Below, piece after piece: positions 1 to 12,625 of a stretch of 64,000 bases of DNA (the stretch's first letter is position 1; every line of letters begins with the position of its first letter). The notes beneath the pieces were generated by a model. The model searched no databases. It saw nothing but the letters and a program-made list of their open reading frames with translations, and had not been told where the DNA came from. This DNA is from Phycicoccus duodecadis (GTDB taxonomy: Bacteria; Actinomycetota; Actinomycetes; Actinomycetales; Dermatophilaceae), in assembly GCF_002846495.1 (NCBI RefSeq), contig NZ_PJNE01000001.1, forward strand, positions 868,001 through 932,000, given 5' to 3'. The position numbers and the translations under genes are program-made.

Positions 1-1
1 G

Positions 2-1540
2 CACCTGCTCTCGCTGGGCGTCACCGCCGTGGAGCTGCTGCCCGTCCAGGCCTTCACCCACGAGCCGCACCTGGTCCGGCGGGGGCTGAGCAACCACTGG
101 GGCTACAACACCCTGGGCTTCCTCGCGCCGCACGCCCCCTACGCGGCCGCCACGGACCCGCAGGGCGTGGTCGACGAGGTCAAGGGCATGGTCAAGCTCC
201 TGCACGAGGCGGGCCTCGAGGTCATCCTCGACGTCGTCTACAACCACACCTGCGAGCAGGGCCGCACCGGCGCGACGCTGTCGTGGCGCGGCCTGGACCA
301 GCGGGCCTACTACCGCCTCGACGACCGCGGCCGGGACATCGACGTCACCGGCTGCGGCAACACCCTCGACCTGCGCCATCCGGTGGTCTGCCGGATGGTG
401 CTCGACAGCCTGCGCCACTGGGTGCAGGAGTACCACGTCGACGGGTTCCGCTTCGACCTCGCGGTGGCCCTGGGGCGCGGACGCAGCGACGACTTCGACC
501 CCGACCACCCGTTCCTCGTGGCCCTGCGCACCGACCCCGTGCTCTCGCGGGTCACCCTCGTCGCCGAGCCGTGGGACCTCGGCATCCACGGCTGGCGGAC
601 CGGGCAGTTCCCGCCGCCCTTCCAGGAGTGGAACGACCGCTTCCGCGACGGCACGCGGCGGTTCTGGGTCGGCGAGGCCCGGGCGCAGTCACAGGGGCAC
701 CCGGGGCACGACGCCCGCGACCTGGCGACCCGCCTCACGGGCTCGCACGACCTCTTCGGGGCGCGTGACCGCGGGCCCACGGCGTCGGTCAACTTCGTCA
801 CCGCCCACGACGGCTTCACCCTCGCCGACCTGGTGTCGTACGACCACAAGCACAACGAGGCCAACGGCGAGGACAACCGCGACGGCTCCGACGGCAACGG
901 CTCGTGGAACCACGGGGCCGAGGGGCCCACCGACGACCCGGCGGTCCTGGCCGCGCGGACCCGGGCCCTGCGCGCACTGCTCGGCACCCTGCTGCTGTCG
1001 TCGGGGGTCCCGATGATCAACGCCGGCGACGAGCTCGGGCGCACCCAGGGGGGCAACAACAACCCCTACTGCCAGGACAACGAGATCTCGTGGGTCGACT
1101 GGGACCTCGCGCCGTGGCAGGAGGACCTGCTCGCCACGACCCGCCGTCTGCTCGCCCTGCGCCGGGAGCTGCCGGTGCTGCGGCAGCGCACCTGGCTGCT
1201 GGGCCGCGACGTCGACGGCGACGGCACCCCCGACATCGGCTGGTTCGGCGCCGACGGCACGCCGATGGGCGAGCGATGGCACGACGCCCGCTCGCGGGTC
1301 CTGCAGATGGCGCTGGCCGCGCCGGCGCCCTGCGAGCCCGGGGCGCTGCTGGTGCTCAACGGCTCCTCCGACGCGGCCGAGGTGACCCTGCCGGCGCCCC
1401 CCGCCGGCGCGCGCCACCGGCTGCGCTGGGACAGCGCCCACGACCGCCCGCAGGTCGACGCGGGGAGCACCGAGGACGTCGCGGCCCCCGCCCGGGTGAC
1501 GGTCGCGCCCGGCACCCTGCGCCTCTACGCCACGGCCTGA
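2..1540 (+). CDS. glgX: Glycogen debranching enzyme GlgX, 3' part (5' end outside window)
   Basis: Isoamylase-type GH13 enzyme that hydrolyses alpha-1,6 branches of glycogen in the cytoplasm. The frame is open from the first bases, so the gene starts outside the window. The family is about 700 residues and 512 are present, so the N-terminal CBM48-type domain and the start of the barrel are missing. Visible GH13 motifs are VDGFRFDLA with the nucleophile Asp, TLVAEPWDLG with the acid/base Glu, and VTAHDGFTLADLVSY with the third carboxylate. GINAGDE-like and GGNNNPYCQDNE segments are typical of GlgX. It fits the glgP/glgE/glgB genes a few kb downstream. Identity is secure. Confidence 0.95.
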   Translation, partial: HLLSLGVTAVELLPVQAFTHEPHLVRRGLSNHWGYNTLGFLAPHAPYAAATDPQGVVDEVKGMVKLLHEAGLEVILDVVYNHTCEQGRTGATLSWRGLDQRAYYRLDDRGRDIDVTGCGNTLDLRHPVVCRMVLDSLRHWVQEYHVDGFRFDLAVALGRGRSDDFDPDHPFLVALRTDPVLSRVTLVAEPWDLGIHGWRTGQFPPPFQEWNDRFRDGTRRFWVGEARAQSQGHPGHDARDLATRLTGSHDLFGARDRGPTASVNFVTAHDGFTLADLVSYDHKHNEANGEDNRDGSDGNGSWNHGAEGPTDDPAVLAARTRALRALLGTLLLSSGVPMINAGDELGRTQGGNNNPYCQDNEISWVDWDLAPWQEDLLATTRRLLALRRELPVLRQRTWLLGRDVDGDGTPDIGWFGADGTPMGERWHDARSRVLQMALAAPAPCEPGALLVLNGSSDAAEVTLPAPPAGARHRLRWDSAHDRPQVDAGSTEDVAAPARVTVAPGTLRLYATA

Positions 1541-1572
1541 CCCGTCGGTGACCGCGCCCCCGCCCGGCCCTG

Positions 1573-1635
1573 GTCGAGATGAGGCGACACGCACGTCGTC
1601 GGAGCCTCGCGGTGTGCGTGTCGCCTCCTCTCGAC
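1573..1635. repeat. Dispersed palindromic repeat, copy 1
   Basis: Inverted repeat with 22-bp arms (1573-1594 and 1614-1635) that match at 21 of 22 positions, around a 19-base loop. The right arm contains the core CGCCTCCTCTCGAC. Nearly the same arms recur at 43178-43239 and 44292-44354. It sits 33 bases after the glgX stop, so it can act as a transcription terminator, but the sequence conservation between copies marks it as a repeat family. Confidence 0.85.
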
Positions 1636-1794
1636 GGGCAGGTGCACGGGCACGGGCGCCGCACCCGGCACCGCCTCGCCTCCCGGCTCGCGCGGCCCCC
1701 GGTCCTACACTGGGGGAAACGAGCCGTGCCTGCGTGCGCGGCAGCGGGAGCGGTGCCCCCGCCGTCGTCGGCACCACGTGAGGAGCATCCGAGC

Positions 1795-2685
1795 ATGACC
1801 GCGACCACCCAGGCCCCCACCGGCTTCGAGCCGCTCGACCCCGCCATCCGCGAGCAGTACGACCGCGACGGCTTCGTGGTCATCAAGGGCGCCCTGCCCG
1901 AGGAGGACCGGGCGTACTTCGAGAACGCCGTCGACCGGATCTACGCCGAGGAGGAGGCGGCCGACCGCCGCCGCCCCGACAAGTCGATCCACGTCATGGG
2001 CTGGCTGCACAAGGACCCGCGCTTCCCCGAGCTGCTCACCTGGCCCACGACCTTCCCCTACATCTGGGGGACCATGGGCTGGAACATCTACACCCACCAC
2101 AACCACATCGACGTCAACCCCCCGAAGGACGAGCCGCCCTTCTGGAACTGGCACCAGGACGGCTACCGCCAGAACTCCGACATCGACATGGACGTGCGTC
2201 CGATGTTCATGACGAAGATCTGCTACGCCCTGACCGACCTCTCCGAGCCGGGCTACGGCAACACCAAGGTCATCCCGGGCAGCCACAAGAGCAACACCCT
2301 CGCCGGCCGCCCCGAGAAGCCGGGCGACCCCATCATCGAGCCGGAGGGTGCCGTCGAGGTGTGCCTCGAGCCGGGTGACGCGTTCATCTTCGACCGCCGC
2401 ATCTGGCACAGCCGCTCGATGAACAAGAGCGAGCGCATCCGCAAGCTGATGTTCATCGGCTACACCTACCGCTGGATCCGCCCCCTCGACGAGGACGTCG
2501 CCGACCAGGACTCCGAGTGGTTCAAGAACCTCTCGCCGCTGCACCAGCAGCTCCTCGGCTACGGCCCCGACCACGCCTCGTTCTGGGGCATCAAGCAGAG
2601 CGGCTGGATCGACGACGAGATCCCGCTGCGCGCCGAGCTCAAGGAGCGCGGCCTGCTCGACCGGGCCATCCCCTTCCTGCGCTGA
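1795..2685 (+). CDS. Phytanoyl-CoA dioxygenase (PhyH) family protein
   Basis: 296-residue Fe(II)/2-oxoglutarate-dependent oxygenase of the PhyH family. The iron triad is visible: H120 and D122 in WNWHQDGYR, and the distal H205 in RRIWHSRSMN. An Arg-rich stretch after it could bind 2-oxoglutarate. ATG was chosen because GTGAGGAG lies about 10 bases upstream; the frame stays open further upstream but that part runs through the repeat. It stands alone between glgX and a convergent membrane gene. The substrate is not predictable: members hydroxylate lipids, ectoine or secondary metabolites. The fold is well supported, the role unknown. Confidence 0.85.
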   Translation: MTATTQAPTGFEPLDPAIREQYDRDGFVVIKGALPEEDRAYFENAVDRIYAEEEAADRRRPDKSIHVMGWLHKDPRFPELLTWPTTFPYIWGTMGWNIYTHHNHIDVNPPKDEPPFWNWHQDGYRQNSDIDMDVRPMFMTKICYALTDLSEPGYGNTKVIPGSHKSNTLAGRPEKPGDPIIEPEGAVEVCLEPGDAFIFDRRIWHSRSMNKSERIRKLMFIGYTYRWIRPLDEDVADQDSEWFKNLSPLHQQLLGYGPDHASFWGIKQSGWIDDEIPLRAELKERGLLDRAIPFLR

Positions 2686-2697
2686 CCCCGCACGCCC

Positions 2698-2735
2698 AGG
2701 GCCCGCCCTCCCGATGTCCGGGAGCGGCGGGCCCT
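2698..2735. terminator. Bidirectional hairpin terminator between convergent genes
   Basis: Outer arms 2698-2707 and 2726-2735 are perfect 10-bp complements. An inner stem (2708-2713 with 2719-2724) extends them to 16 bp with one bulged C and a 5-base loop. It lies 12 bases after the PhyH stop and 23 bases beyond the stop of the convergent membrane gene. There is no T-run, as is usual for high-GC actinobacterial terminators. Confidence 0.75.
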
Positions 2736-2758
2736 CGTCGTGGGCGGGCCGGCGCCGG

Positions 2759-3277
2759 TCAGGCGGCGGTGAGCGCGCCCGACCGGGACACCCGCTGGAG
2801 CAGGACGACCGCCAGCAGCCCCACCACCACGGCGGCGACCACGGCCAGCCCGTAGAGGGCCAGACCCGAGGTGGCGTACAGCACCAGCGACCCGACGAGC
2901 AGCACACCGAGGGCCACCGCCGCGAGGGCCAGCCGATGGGCCCACCGCTCGAGGTCCTCGGGGATGCCGACGGCCATCACCCCGGTGCACAGCTGGTGCA
3001 CGAGCACGGCCCACACGACCGCCTCGACGGTGAGCGCCGTGTACTGGAGGATCACGTAGCGGTCGGCGGCGAACAGCGGCGTGCCGGTGACGACCCACAC
3101 CGCCAGGCCCACGACCGCGGCCACCCGCGCCACCAGGAACGGCCGGGCGGCGGCGCCCCACAGCCCGTAGAGGACCCAGGCGTAGCCGACGACGTCGGGC
3201 GCCACGTCCCACCCGCGCAGGGGGAGGTCGATGACGACGACGAGCAGGCCCCATGCGGCCCAGGGGAAACGGTGCAC
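2759..3277 (-). CDS. Small integral membrane protein, function unknown
   Basis: 172-residue, strongly hydrophobic protein with about six predicted membrane segments, ending in a short basic tail. No catalytic motif or named family is recognised. The GTG start is supported by a TAGGGT box (3284-3289) exactly 6 bases upstream, which fits a leaderless mRNA, and there is no ribosome-binding site. It is divergent from the lactate oxidase gene and convergent with the PhyH gene. It is a real gene by length, hydrophobicity pattern and promoter; its function cannot be stated. Confidence 0.7.
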   Translation of the reverse strand: MHRFPWAAWGLLVVVIDLPLRGWDVAPDVVGYAWVLYGLWGAAARPFLVARVAAVVGLAVWVVTGTPLFAADRYVILQYTALTVEAVVWAVLVHQLCTGVMAVGIPEDLERWAHRLALAAVALGVLLVGSLVLYATSGLALYGLAVVAAVVVGLLAVVLLQRVSRSGALTAA

Positions 3278-3283
3278 CCGAGA

Positions 3284-3289
3284 ACCCTA
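3284..3289 (-). promoter_or_regulatory. -10 box TAGGGT, leaderless promoter of the membrane protein gene
   Basis: TAGGGT read on the minus strand, with 6 bases to the GTG start, places the transcription start at the start codon. The same geometry recurs at many genes in this window. Confidence 0.5.
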
Positions 3290-3356
3290 GGGGCCCCACC
3301 CGGGCACCGCGCGCCGACAGTGGCTTCCGGCGGCCCGGTCCGGTAGACAGGCGCTC

Positions 3357-4658
3357 GTGGCCGCCACCGACATCGGACGTCTCGTGCAGGGCGCGATCTA
3401 CCGCGCCGGCTCCTTCGGGCACCGCCCGGCGGTCCCGACCGACGGTCGCCACCTCGAGGCGGCCGCCGAGAAGGTGATGTCGCGCCGCGCCTTCGCGTAC
3501 GTGGCGGGGTCGGCCGGCGGCGAGGCGAGCGCCCGCGCCAACCGTGCCGCCTTCGACCGCCGGCGGGTGCTCCCCCGGATGCTCGTCGACACCCGCGAGC
3601 GCGACCTGTCGGTCGAGCTGCTGGGCCGGCGCCACGGGTCGCCGCTGCTGCTCTCGCCGGTGGGGGTGCTCTCGAGTGCGCACCCCGACGCCGACCTGGC
3701 CGCGGCGCGGGCCGCGGCCGGCGAGGGCGTGACCCCCGTCCTCAGCACCCAGGCCAGCGTGCCGATGGAGGACGTCGCGGCCGCCGTGCGCGGCGCCGGG
3801 CACTGGTACCAGCTGTACTGGAGCAACGACGACGACCTGGCGGCCTCGCTGGTGCACCGCGCCCAGGCGTGCGGCAGCGACGCGCTCGTGGTCACGCTCG
3901 ACACCGCCTACCTGGGCTGGCGGCCGCGTGACCTCGACCTCGGACACCTGCCGTTCGCCCGGGGCGAGGGCATCGCGCAGTACACCTCCGACCCGGTCTT
4001 CCGGCGCCTGGTGCGGGAGCGGGTCGACGCCGCCGCCGGGCGGCCGTCCGAGCCGTCGCCCCGCCCCACCCCGACGGCGGTGCGGACACTGCTCTCGATG
4101 AGCCGCAACCACCCCGGGCCCACGCGCGAGAACGTGACCTCGCCGGTGCCGCGAGCCGCGGTCGAGACCTTCCTCGACGTGTTCTCGCGCCCCGGCCTCA
4201 CCTGGGACGACCTGCCCCGGCTGCGCGCCATGACCTCGCTGCCGATCGTCCTCAAGGGCGTGCTGCACCCCCAGGACGCGCAGCGGGCGGTCGACGCCGG
4301 GGTCGACGGCGTCTGGGTCTCGAACCACGGCGGCCGGCAGGTCGACCGCAGCGTGGGCGCCCTCGACGCGCTGCCCGGGGTCGTCGACGCCGTGCGGGGC
4401 CGGGGTTCGGCGATGCCGGTCCTGTTCGACTCCGGCGTGCGCACCGGCGCCGACGTCTTCGTCGCCATGGCCCTCGGCGCCACCGCGGTCGGCATCGGGC
4501 GGCCCTACGTCTACGGCTTGGCCCTGGCCGGCCAGGAGGGGGCCGCCCAGGTCCTGCGCCACCTGCTGGCCGAGCTGGACCTGACCATGGCCCTCACCGG
4601 CTGCCGGACCCTGGCCGACCTCACCCCCGACCGGCTCGTGGCCGCGCCCGCATCCTGA
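3357..4658 (+). CDS. FMN-dependent alpha-hydroxy-acid oxidase, probably lactate 2-monooxygenase
   Basis: 433-residue TIM-barrel flavoenzyme of the LldD/glycolate oxidase/lactate monooxygenase family. Visible are YQLYW (residues 141-145), K290 in LPIVLKG, and the catalytic His-Arg pair in SNHGGRQVD (H314, R317), followed by the phosphate-binding segment DSGVRTGADVFVAMALGA. An insertion around residues 190-250 is typical of lactate 2-monooxygenases, which convert L-lactate and O2 to acetate and CO2. A plain lactate dehydrogenase or oxidase remains possible. GTG start; TAGACA lies 7 bases upstream. Single-gene unit. Confidence 0.8.
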   Translation: MAATDIGRLVQGAIYRAGSFGHRPAVPTDGRHLEAAAEKVMSRRAFAYVAGSAGGEASARANRAAFDRRRVLPRMLVDTRERDLSVELLGRRHGSPLLLSPVGVLSSAHPDADLAAARAAAGEGVTPVLSTQASVPMEDVAAAVRGAGHWYQLYWSNDDDLAASLVHRAQACGSDALVVTLDTAYLGWRPRDLDLGHLPFARGEGIAQYTSDPVFRRLVRERVDAAAGRPSEPSPRPTPTAVRTLLSMSRNHPGPTRENVTSPVPRAAVETFLDVFSRPGLTWDDLPRLRAMTSLPIVLKGVLHPQDAQRAVDAGVDGVWVSNHGGRQVDRSVGALDALPGVVDAVRGRGSAMPVLFDSGVRTGADVFVAMALGATAVGIGRPYVYGLALAGQEGAAQVLRHLLAELDLTMALTGCRTLADLTPDRLVAAPAS

Positions 4659-4685
4659 GTCCTCCCGGCCGGCCGCCCCGAAGTG

Positions 4686-4716
4686 TGCAAGCGTTTCCGC
4701 ACGAGATGGCTACCCT
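4686..4716 (+). promoter_or_regulatory. LacI-type operator candidate with -10 box upstream of glgP
   Basis: TGCAAGCGTTTCCG (4686-4699) matches the LacI/GalR-family operator pattern TGNAANCGNTTNCA at all but the last fixed base. TACCCT at 4711-4716 could be the -10 box, which would place the operator over the -35 region and leave a leader of about 60 bases. No LacI-type regulator is encoded in the window, so the binding protein is unknown. Confidence 0.4.
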
Positions 4717-4776
4717 GTCCAGCGCACCCCCGCCGTTGCACCTGACCCACCTCCCGGCCCCGAAGGACGACCTCGA

Positions 4777-7320
<2,544 letters not shown>

Positions 7321-7389
7321 CCGGCCTGACCGGCCCGGACCGGCCGGGGCCGCCGGGTGGCGCGACTGCGTCGGGAGCGTCGGCCCGTG

Positions 7390-7395
7390 TAGGTT
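7390..7395 (+). promoter_or_regulatory. -10 box TAGGTT, leaderless promoter of the glgE operon
   Basis: TAGGTT lies 7 bases before the GTG start of glgE, which predicts a leaderless transcript and supports that start over in-frame codons inside glgP. Confidence 0.5.
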
Positions 7396-7402
7396 CGGTG
7401 GG

Positions 7403-9426
<2,024 letters not shown>

Positions 9427-9430
<4 letters not shown>

Positions 9431-11178
9431 GCGCGATCCCCGGCATGGGGCACAGCCACCCCGGTCTCGGCATGAACCAGCCCGGGCTGCGCCACGACCC
9501 CGAGTGGTTCCGCACCGCCGTCTTCTACGAGGTCCTGGTGCGCGCCTTCGGCGACTCCACCGGCTCCGGCGAGGGCGACTTCGCCGGCATCATCAACCGG
9601 CTCGACTACCTGCAGTGGCTGGGCGTCGACTGCCTCTGGCTGCCGCCGTTCTACGCCAGCCCCCTGCGCGACGGTGGCTACGACATCTCCGACTACACCC
9701 AGGTGCTGCCCGAGTTCGGCACCCTCCCGGAGTTCCGTGAGCTCATCACCCAGGCGCACGCCCGCGGCATCCGCATCGTCACCGACCTCGTGATGAACCA
9801 CACCAGCGACCAGCACCCGTGGTTCCAGGCCTCGCGCAGCGACCCCGAGGGCCCGTACGGGGACTTCTACGTGTGGTCCGACACCGACGACAAGTACACC
9901 GACGCCCGCATCATCTTCATCGACACCGAGACCTCGAACTGGACCTTCGACCCCATCCGCCGGCAGTTCTTCTGGCACCGGTTCTTCAGCCACCAGCCCG
10001 ACCTGAACTTCGAGAACCCGGCGGTCCACGACGCCATCTTCGACGCCGTGCGGTTCTGGATGGACATGGGCATCGACGGCTTCCGGCTCGACGCCGTGCC
10101 CTACCTCTACGAGGAGGAGGGGCACAACGGCGAGAACCACCCCAAGACCCACGAGTTCCTGGCGTCGCTGCGGGCGATGGTCGACGCCGAGTACCCCGGG
10201 CGCATCCTCCTCGCCGAGGCCAACCAGCCGCCCGGCGACGTCGTCGACTACTTCGGCACCGAGGAGGCGCCGGAGTGCCAGATGTGCTTCCACTTCCCGG
10301 TGATGCCGATGCTCTACTACGCCCTGCGCGAGGAGAAGGCGGCGCCGATCATCGACGTGCTCGCCGACACCCCCGCCATCCCGCCGGGCACCCAGTGGGG
10401 CACCTTCCTGCGCAACCACGACGAGCTGACCCTCGAGATGGTCACGCCGGAGCAGCGCGCCGCCATGTACGGCTGGTACGCCCCCGACCCCCGGATGCGG
10501 GCCAACGTCGGCATCCGGCGCCGCCTCTCGCCGCTGCTCGACAACAGCCGCCCCGAGATCGAGCTCATCCACGCGCTGCTGCTCTCGCTGCCCGGGTCGC
10601 CCTGCCTCTACTACGGCGACGAGATCGGGATGGGCGACAACATCTGGCTCGACGACCGCGACGCCGTGCGCACCCCGATGCAGTGGACCCCCGACCGCAA
10701 CGCGGGGTTCTCCACCGCCGACCCCGGCAAGCTCTACCTGCCGGTCATCCAGTCGCTGGTGCACAACTACAGCCACGTCAACGTCGAGGCCCAGATGGCC
10801 TCGGGCTCCTCCTTCCTGCACTGGCTGCGGGGGATGCTCGCCGTCCGGCGCGAGCACCCCGTGTTCGGGCTCGGGGACTTCGAGGTGTGCGCGTCCTCGC
10901 ACGACCGGGTCCTGTCGTTCGTGCGCGTCGACCGCCGTGAGCGCGAGGTCGAGGACCGCTCGGCCCGAGCCGTGCTCTGCGTCAACAACCTGTCGTCGCG
11001 GCCGCAGGCCAGCACCATCCAGGTGCCCGAGCACTTCGCCGGCTACCAGACCCGGGACCTGTTCGGCGGCACCGGTTTCCCCGACATCGGGCCCACCGGC
11101 GAGCTCACGGTCACCCTCGGGTCGCGCGACTTCTTCTGGCTCGCGCTCGACCCGCCGGCCGGGGGCACCCATGGCTGA
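9427..11178 (+). CDS. treS: Trehalose synthase / maltose alpha-D-glucosyltransferase
   Basis: 583-residue GH13 enzyme interconverting trehalose and maltose. Active-site residues are the nucleophile D222 in GFRLDAVPYLYEEEG, E264 in LLAEANQ, and D332 in RNHDELTLEMV. The opening segment VFYEVLVRAFGDSTGSGEGD is typical of TreS. It starts inside the glgE stop and ends 8 bases into mak, so glgE-treS-mak are translationally coupled. No fused maltokinase domain is present: the kinase is a separate overlapping gene. Together with Mak it supplies maltose 1-phosphate to GlgE. Confidence 0.97.
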
Positions 11179-12625
11179 GATCCACACCGGCGCCACCCTC
11201 ACGCCGACCAAGCTCGAGCTCCTCGAGGGCTGGATGGGCGGGCAGCGCTGGTACGCGGCCAAGGGCCGGCGCCCCGTGCTGCGCCGGCTGGCCGCGTGGC
11301 GGCTCGACGACCCGGCGGGCGAGGTGGGCGTCGAGACGTTGCTGGTGGCCGACGAGGCGGGCGACGAGACCGTCGTCTACCAGGTGCCGCTCACGTACCG
11401 CGGCGAGCCGCTGGCCTCGGCCGACCACGCCCTCGTGGGCGTCCTCGAGCACTCGGTCCTCGGGCGGCGCTGGGTCTACGACGCCCCGCACGACCCGGTC
11501 TACGCGGCCCAGCTGCTCGAGCTCGTCCAGGGCCGGGTGAGCGCGGTGTCCTCCTCGGCCACCGACGCGCCCGAGGGCTCGGTCGCCGGGGCGCCACAGC
11601 CGAGCTGGGGCTCGGCGGTACGGGTGCGCTCCTCGCGCGTGCTCACCGGTGAACAGTCCAACACCTCGGTCATCCTCGACACCAGCGACGACGCGGGCCG
11701 CCACGTCCCCCTCATCGTCAAGGTCTTCCGGATGCTCTCGCCCGGCGAGAACCCCGACGTCGTCCTCCAGGGCGCGCTGGTCGACGCCGGCTCGCGCCGG
11801 GTCCCGGCCCTGGTCGGGGCCGTCACCGGCGCCTGGCCCCACCCCGGCCCCGAGGGTGACCACGAGGCCACCGGCCACCTCGCGTTCGCGCAGGAGTTCC
11901 TGCCCGGCGTCGAGGACGCGTGGCGGGTCGCGCTGCGCGCGGCCGAGGACGGCACCGACTTCACCGGCCCCGCCCGCGACCTCGGCGCCGCGACGGCCGA
12001 GGTGCACCGCGTGCTGGCCGGCGCCCTCGGCACCACGCCCACCCGGCCCGAGCAGGCCGACGCCATCCTCGCCGCCATGCGCGGGCGGGTCGACGCCGCC
12101 GTCGTCGAGGTGCCCGACCTCGCCTCGGCCCGCCCGGCCGTCGAGGCGGTGTTCGAGGCCGCGGCCGCCGCGCCGTGGCCCGACCTGCAGCGCATCCACG
12201 GCGACTACCACCTCGGCCAGGTGCTGCACTCGCCCGAGCGGGGCTGGGTCCTGCTCGACTTCGAGGGCGAGCCGCTGCGCCCGCTCGCCGAGCGCTCGCT
12301 GCCCGACCAGTGGGCCCGCGACGTCGCCGGGATGCTGCGCAGCTTCGACTACGTGGGTGGCACCCGGGAGCAGGCCGTCGGCCTCTCGGCCCGCGACTGG
12401 GTCACCGCCACCCAGCAGGCCTTCCTCGACGGCTACGCCGCCGAGGCCGGTGCCGATCCCCGCCGCCTCGGGGCACTGCTGGCCGCCTTCGAGATCGACA
12501 AGGCGATGTACGAGGTCGTCTACGAGGCGCGCAACCGCCCCGCGTGGGTCGGCATCCCACTGGGCGCCGTCCGTCGCCTCACCGCCCAGGCCCCCTCCCC
12601 CACCTCGCAAGGAGACCGTTCGTGA
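11171..12625 (+). CDS. mak: Maltokinase (Pep2/Mak)
   Basis: 484-residue ATP-dependent kinase that phosphorylates maltose at C1 for GlgE. The aminoglycoside-phosphotransferase-like core shows IHGDYHLGQVL with the catalytic Asp and LLDFEGEP with the metal-binding Asp; the N-terminal segment GQRWYAAKGR is typical of maltokinases. The ATG lies 8 bases inside treS and the stop overlaps the GTG of glgB. This tight packing suggests fixed stoichiometry of the four pathway enzymes. Confidence 0.94.
   Translation: MAEIHTGATLTPTKLELLEGWMGGQRWYAAKGRRPVLRRLAAWRLDDPAGEVGVETLLVADEAGDETVVYQVPLTYRGEPLASADHALVGVLEHSVLGRRWVYDAPHDPVYAAQLLELVQGRVSAVSSSATDAPEGSVAGAPQPSWGSAVRVRSSRVLTGEQSNTSVILDTSDDAGRHVPLIVKVFRMLSPGENPDVVLQGALVDAGSRRVPALVGAVTGAWPHPGPEGDHEATGHLAFAQEFLPGVEDAWRVALRAAEDGTDFTGPARDLGAATAEVHRVLAGALGTTPTRPEQADAILAAMRGRVDAAVVEVPDLASARPAVEAVFEAAAAAPWPDLQRIHGDYHLGQVLHSPERGWVLLDFEGEPLRPLAERSLPDQWARDVAGMLRSFDYVGGTREQAVGLSARDWVTATQQAFLDGYAAEAGADPRRLGALLAAFEIDKAMYEVVYEARNRPAWVGIPLGAVRRLTAQAPSPTSQGDRS

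Noticed and set aside
7321..7402. Hairpin terminator between glgP and glgE
   Set aside because: The GC-rich CCGGCC-type repeats in the spacer do not form one clear stem-loop, so no terminator is called.
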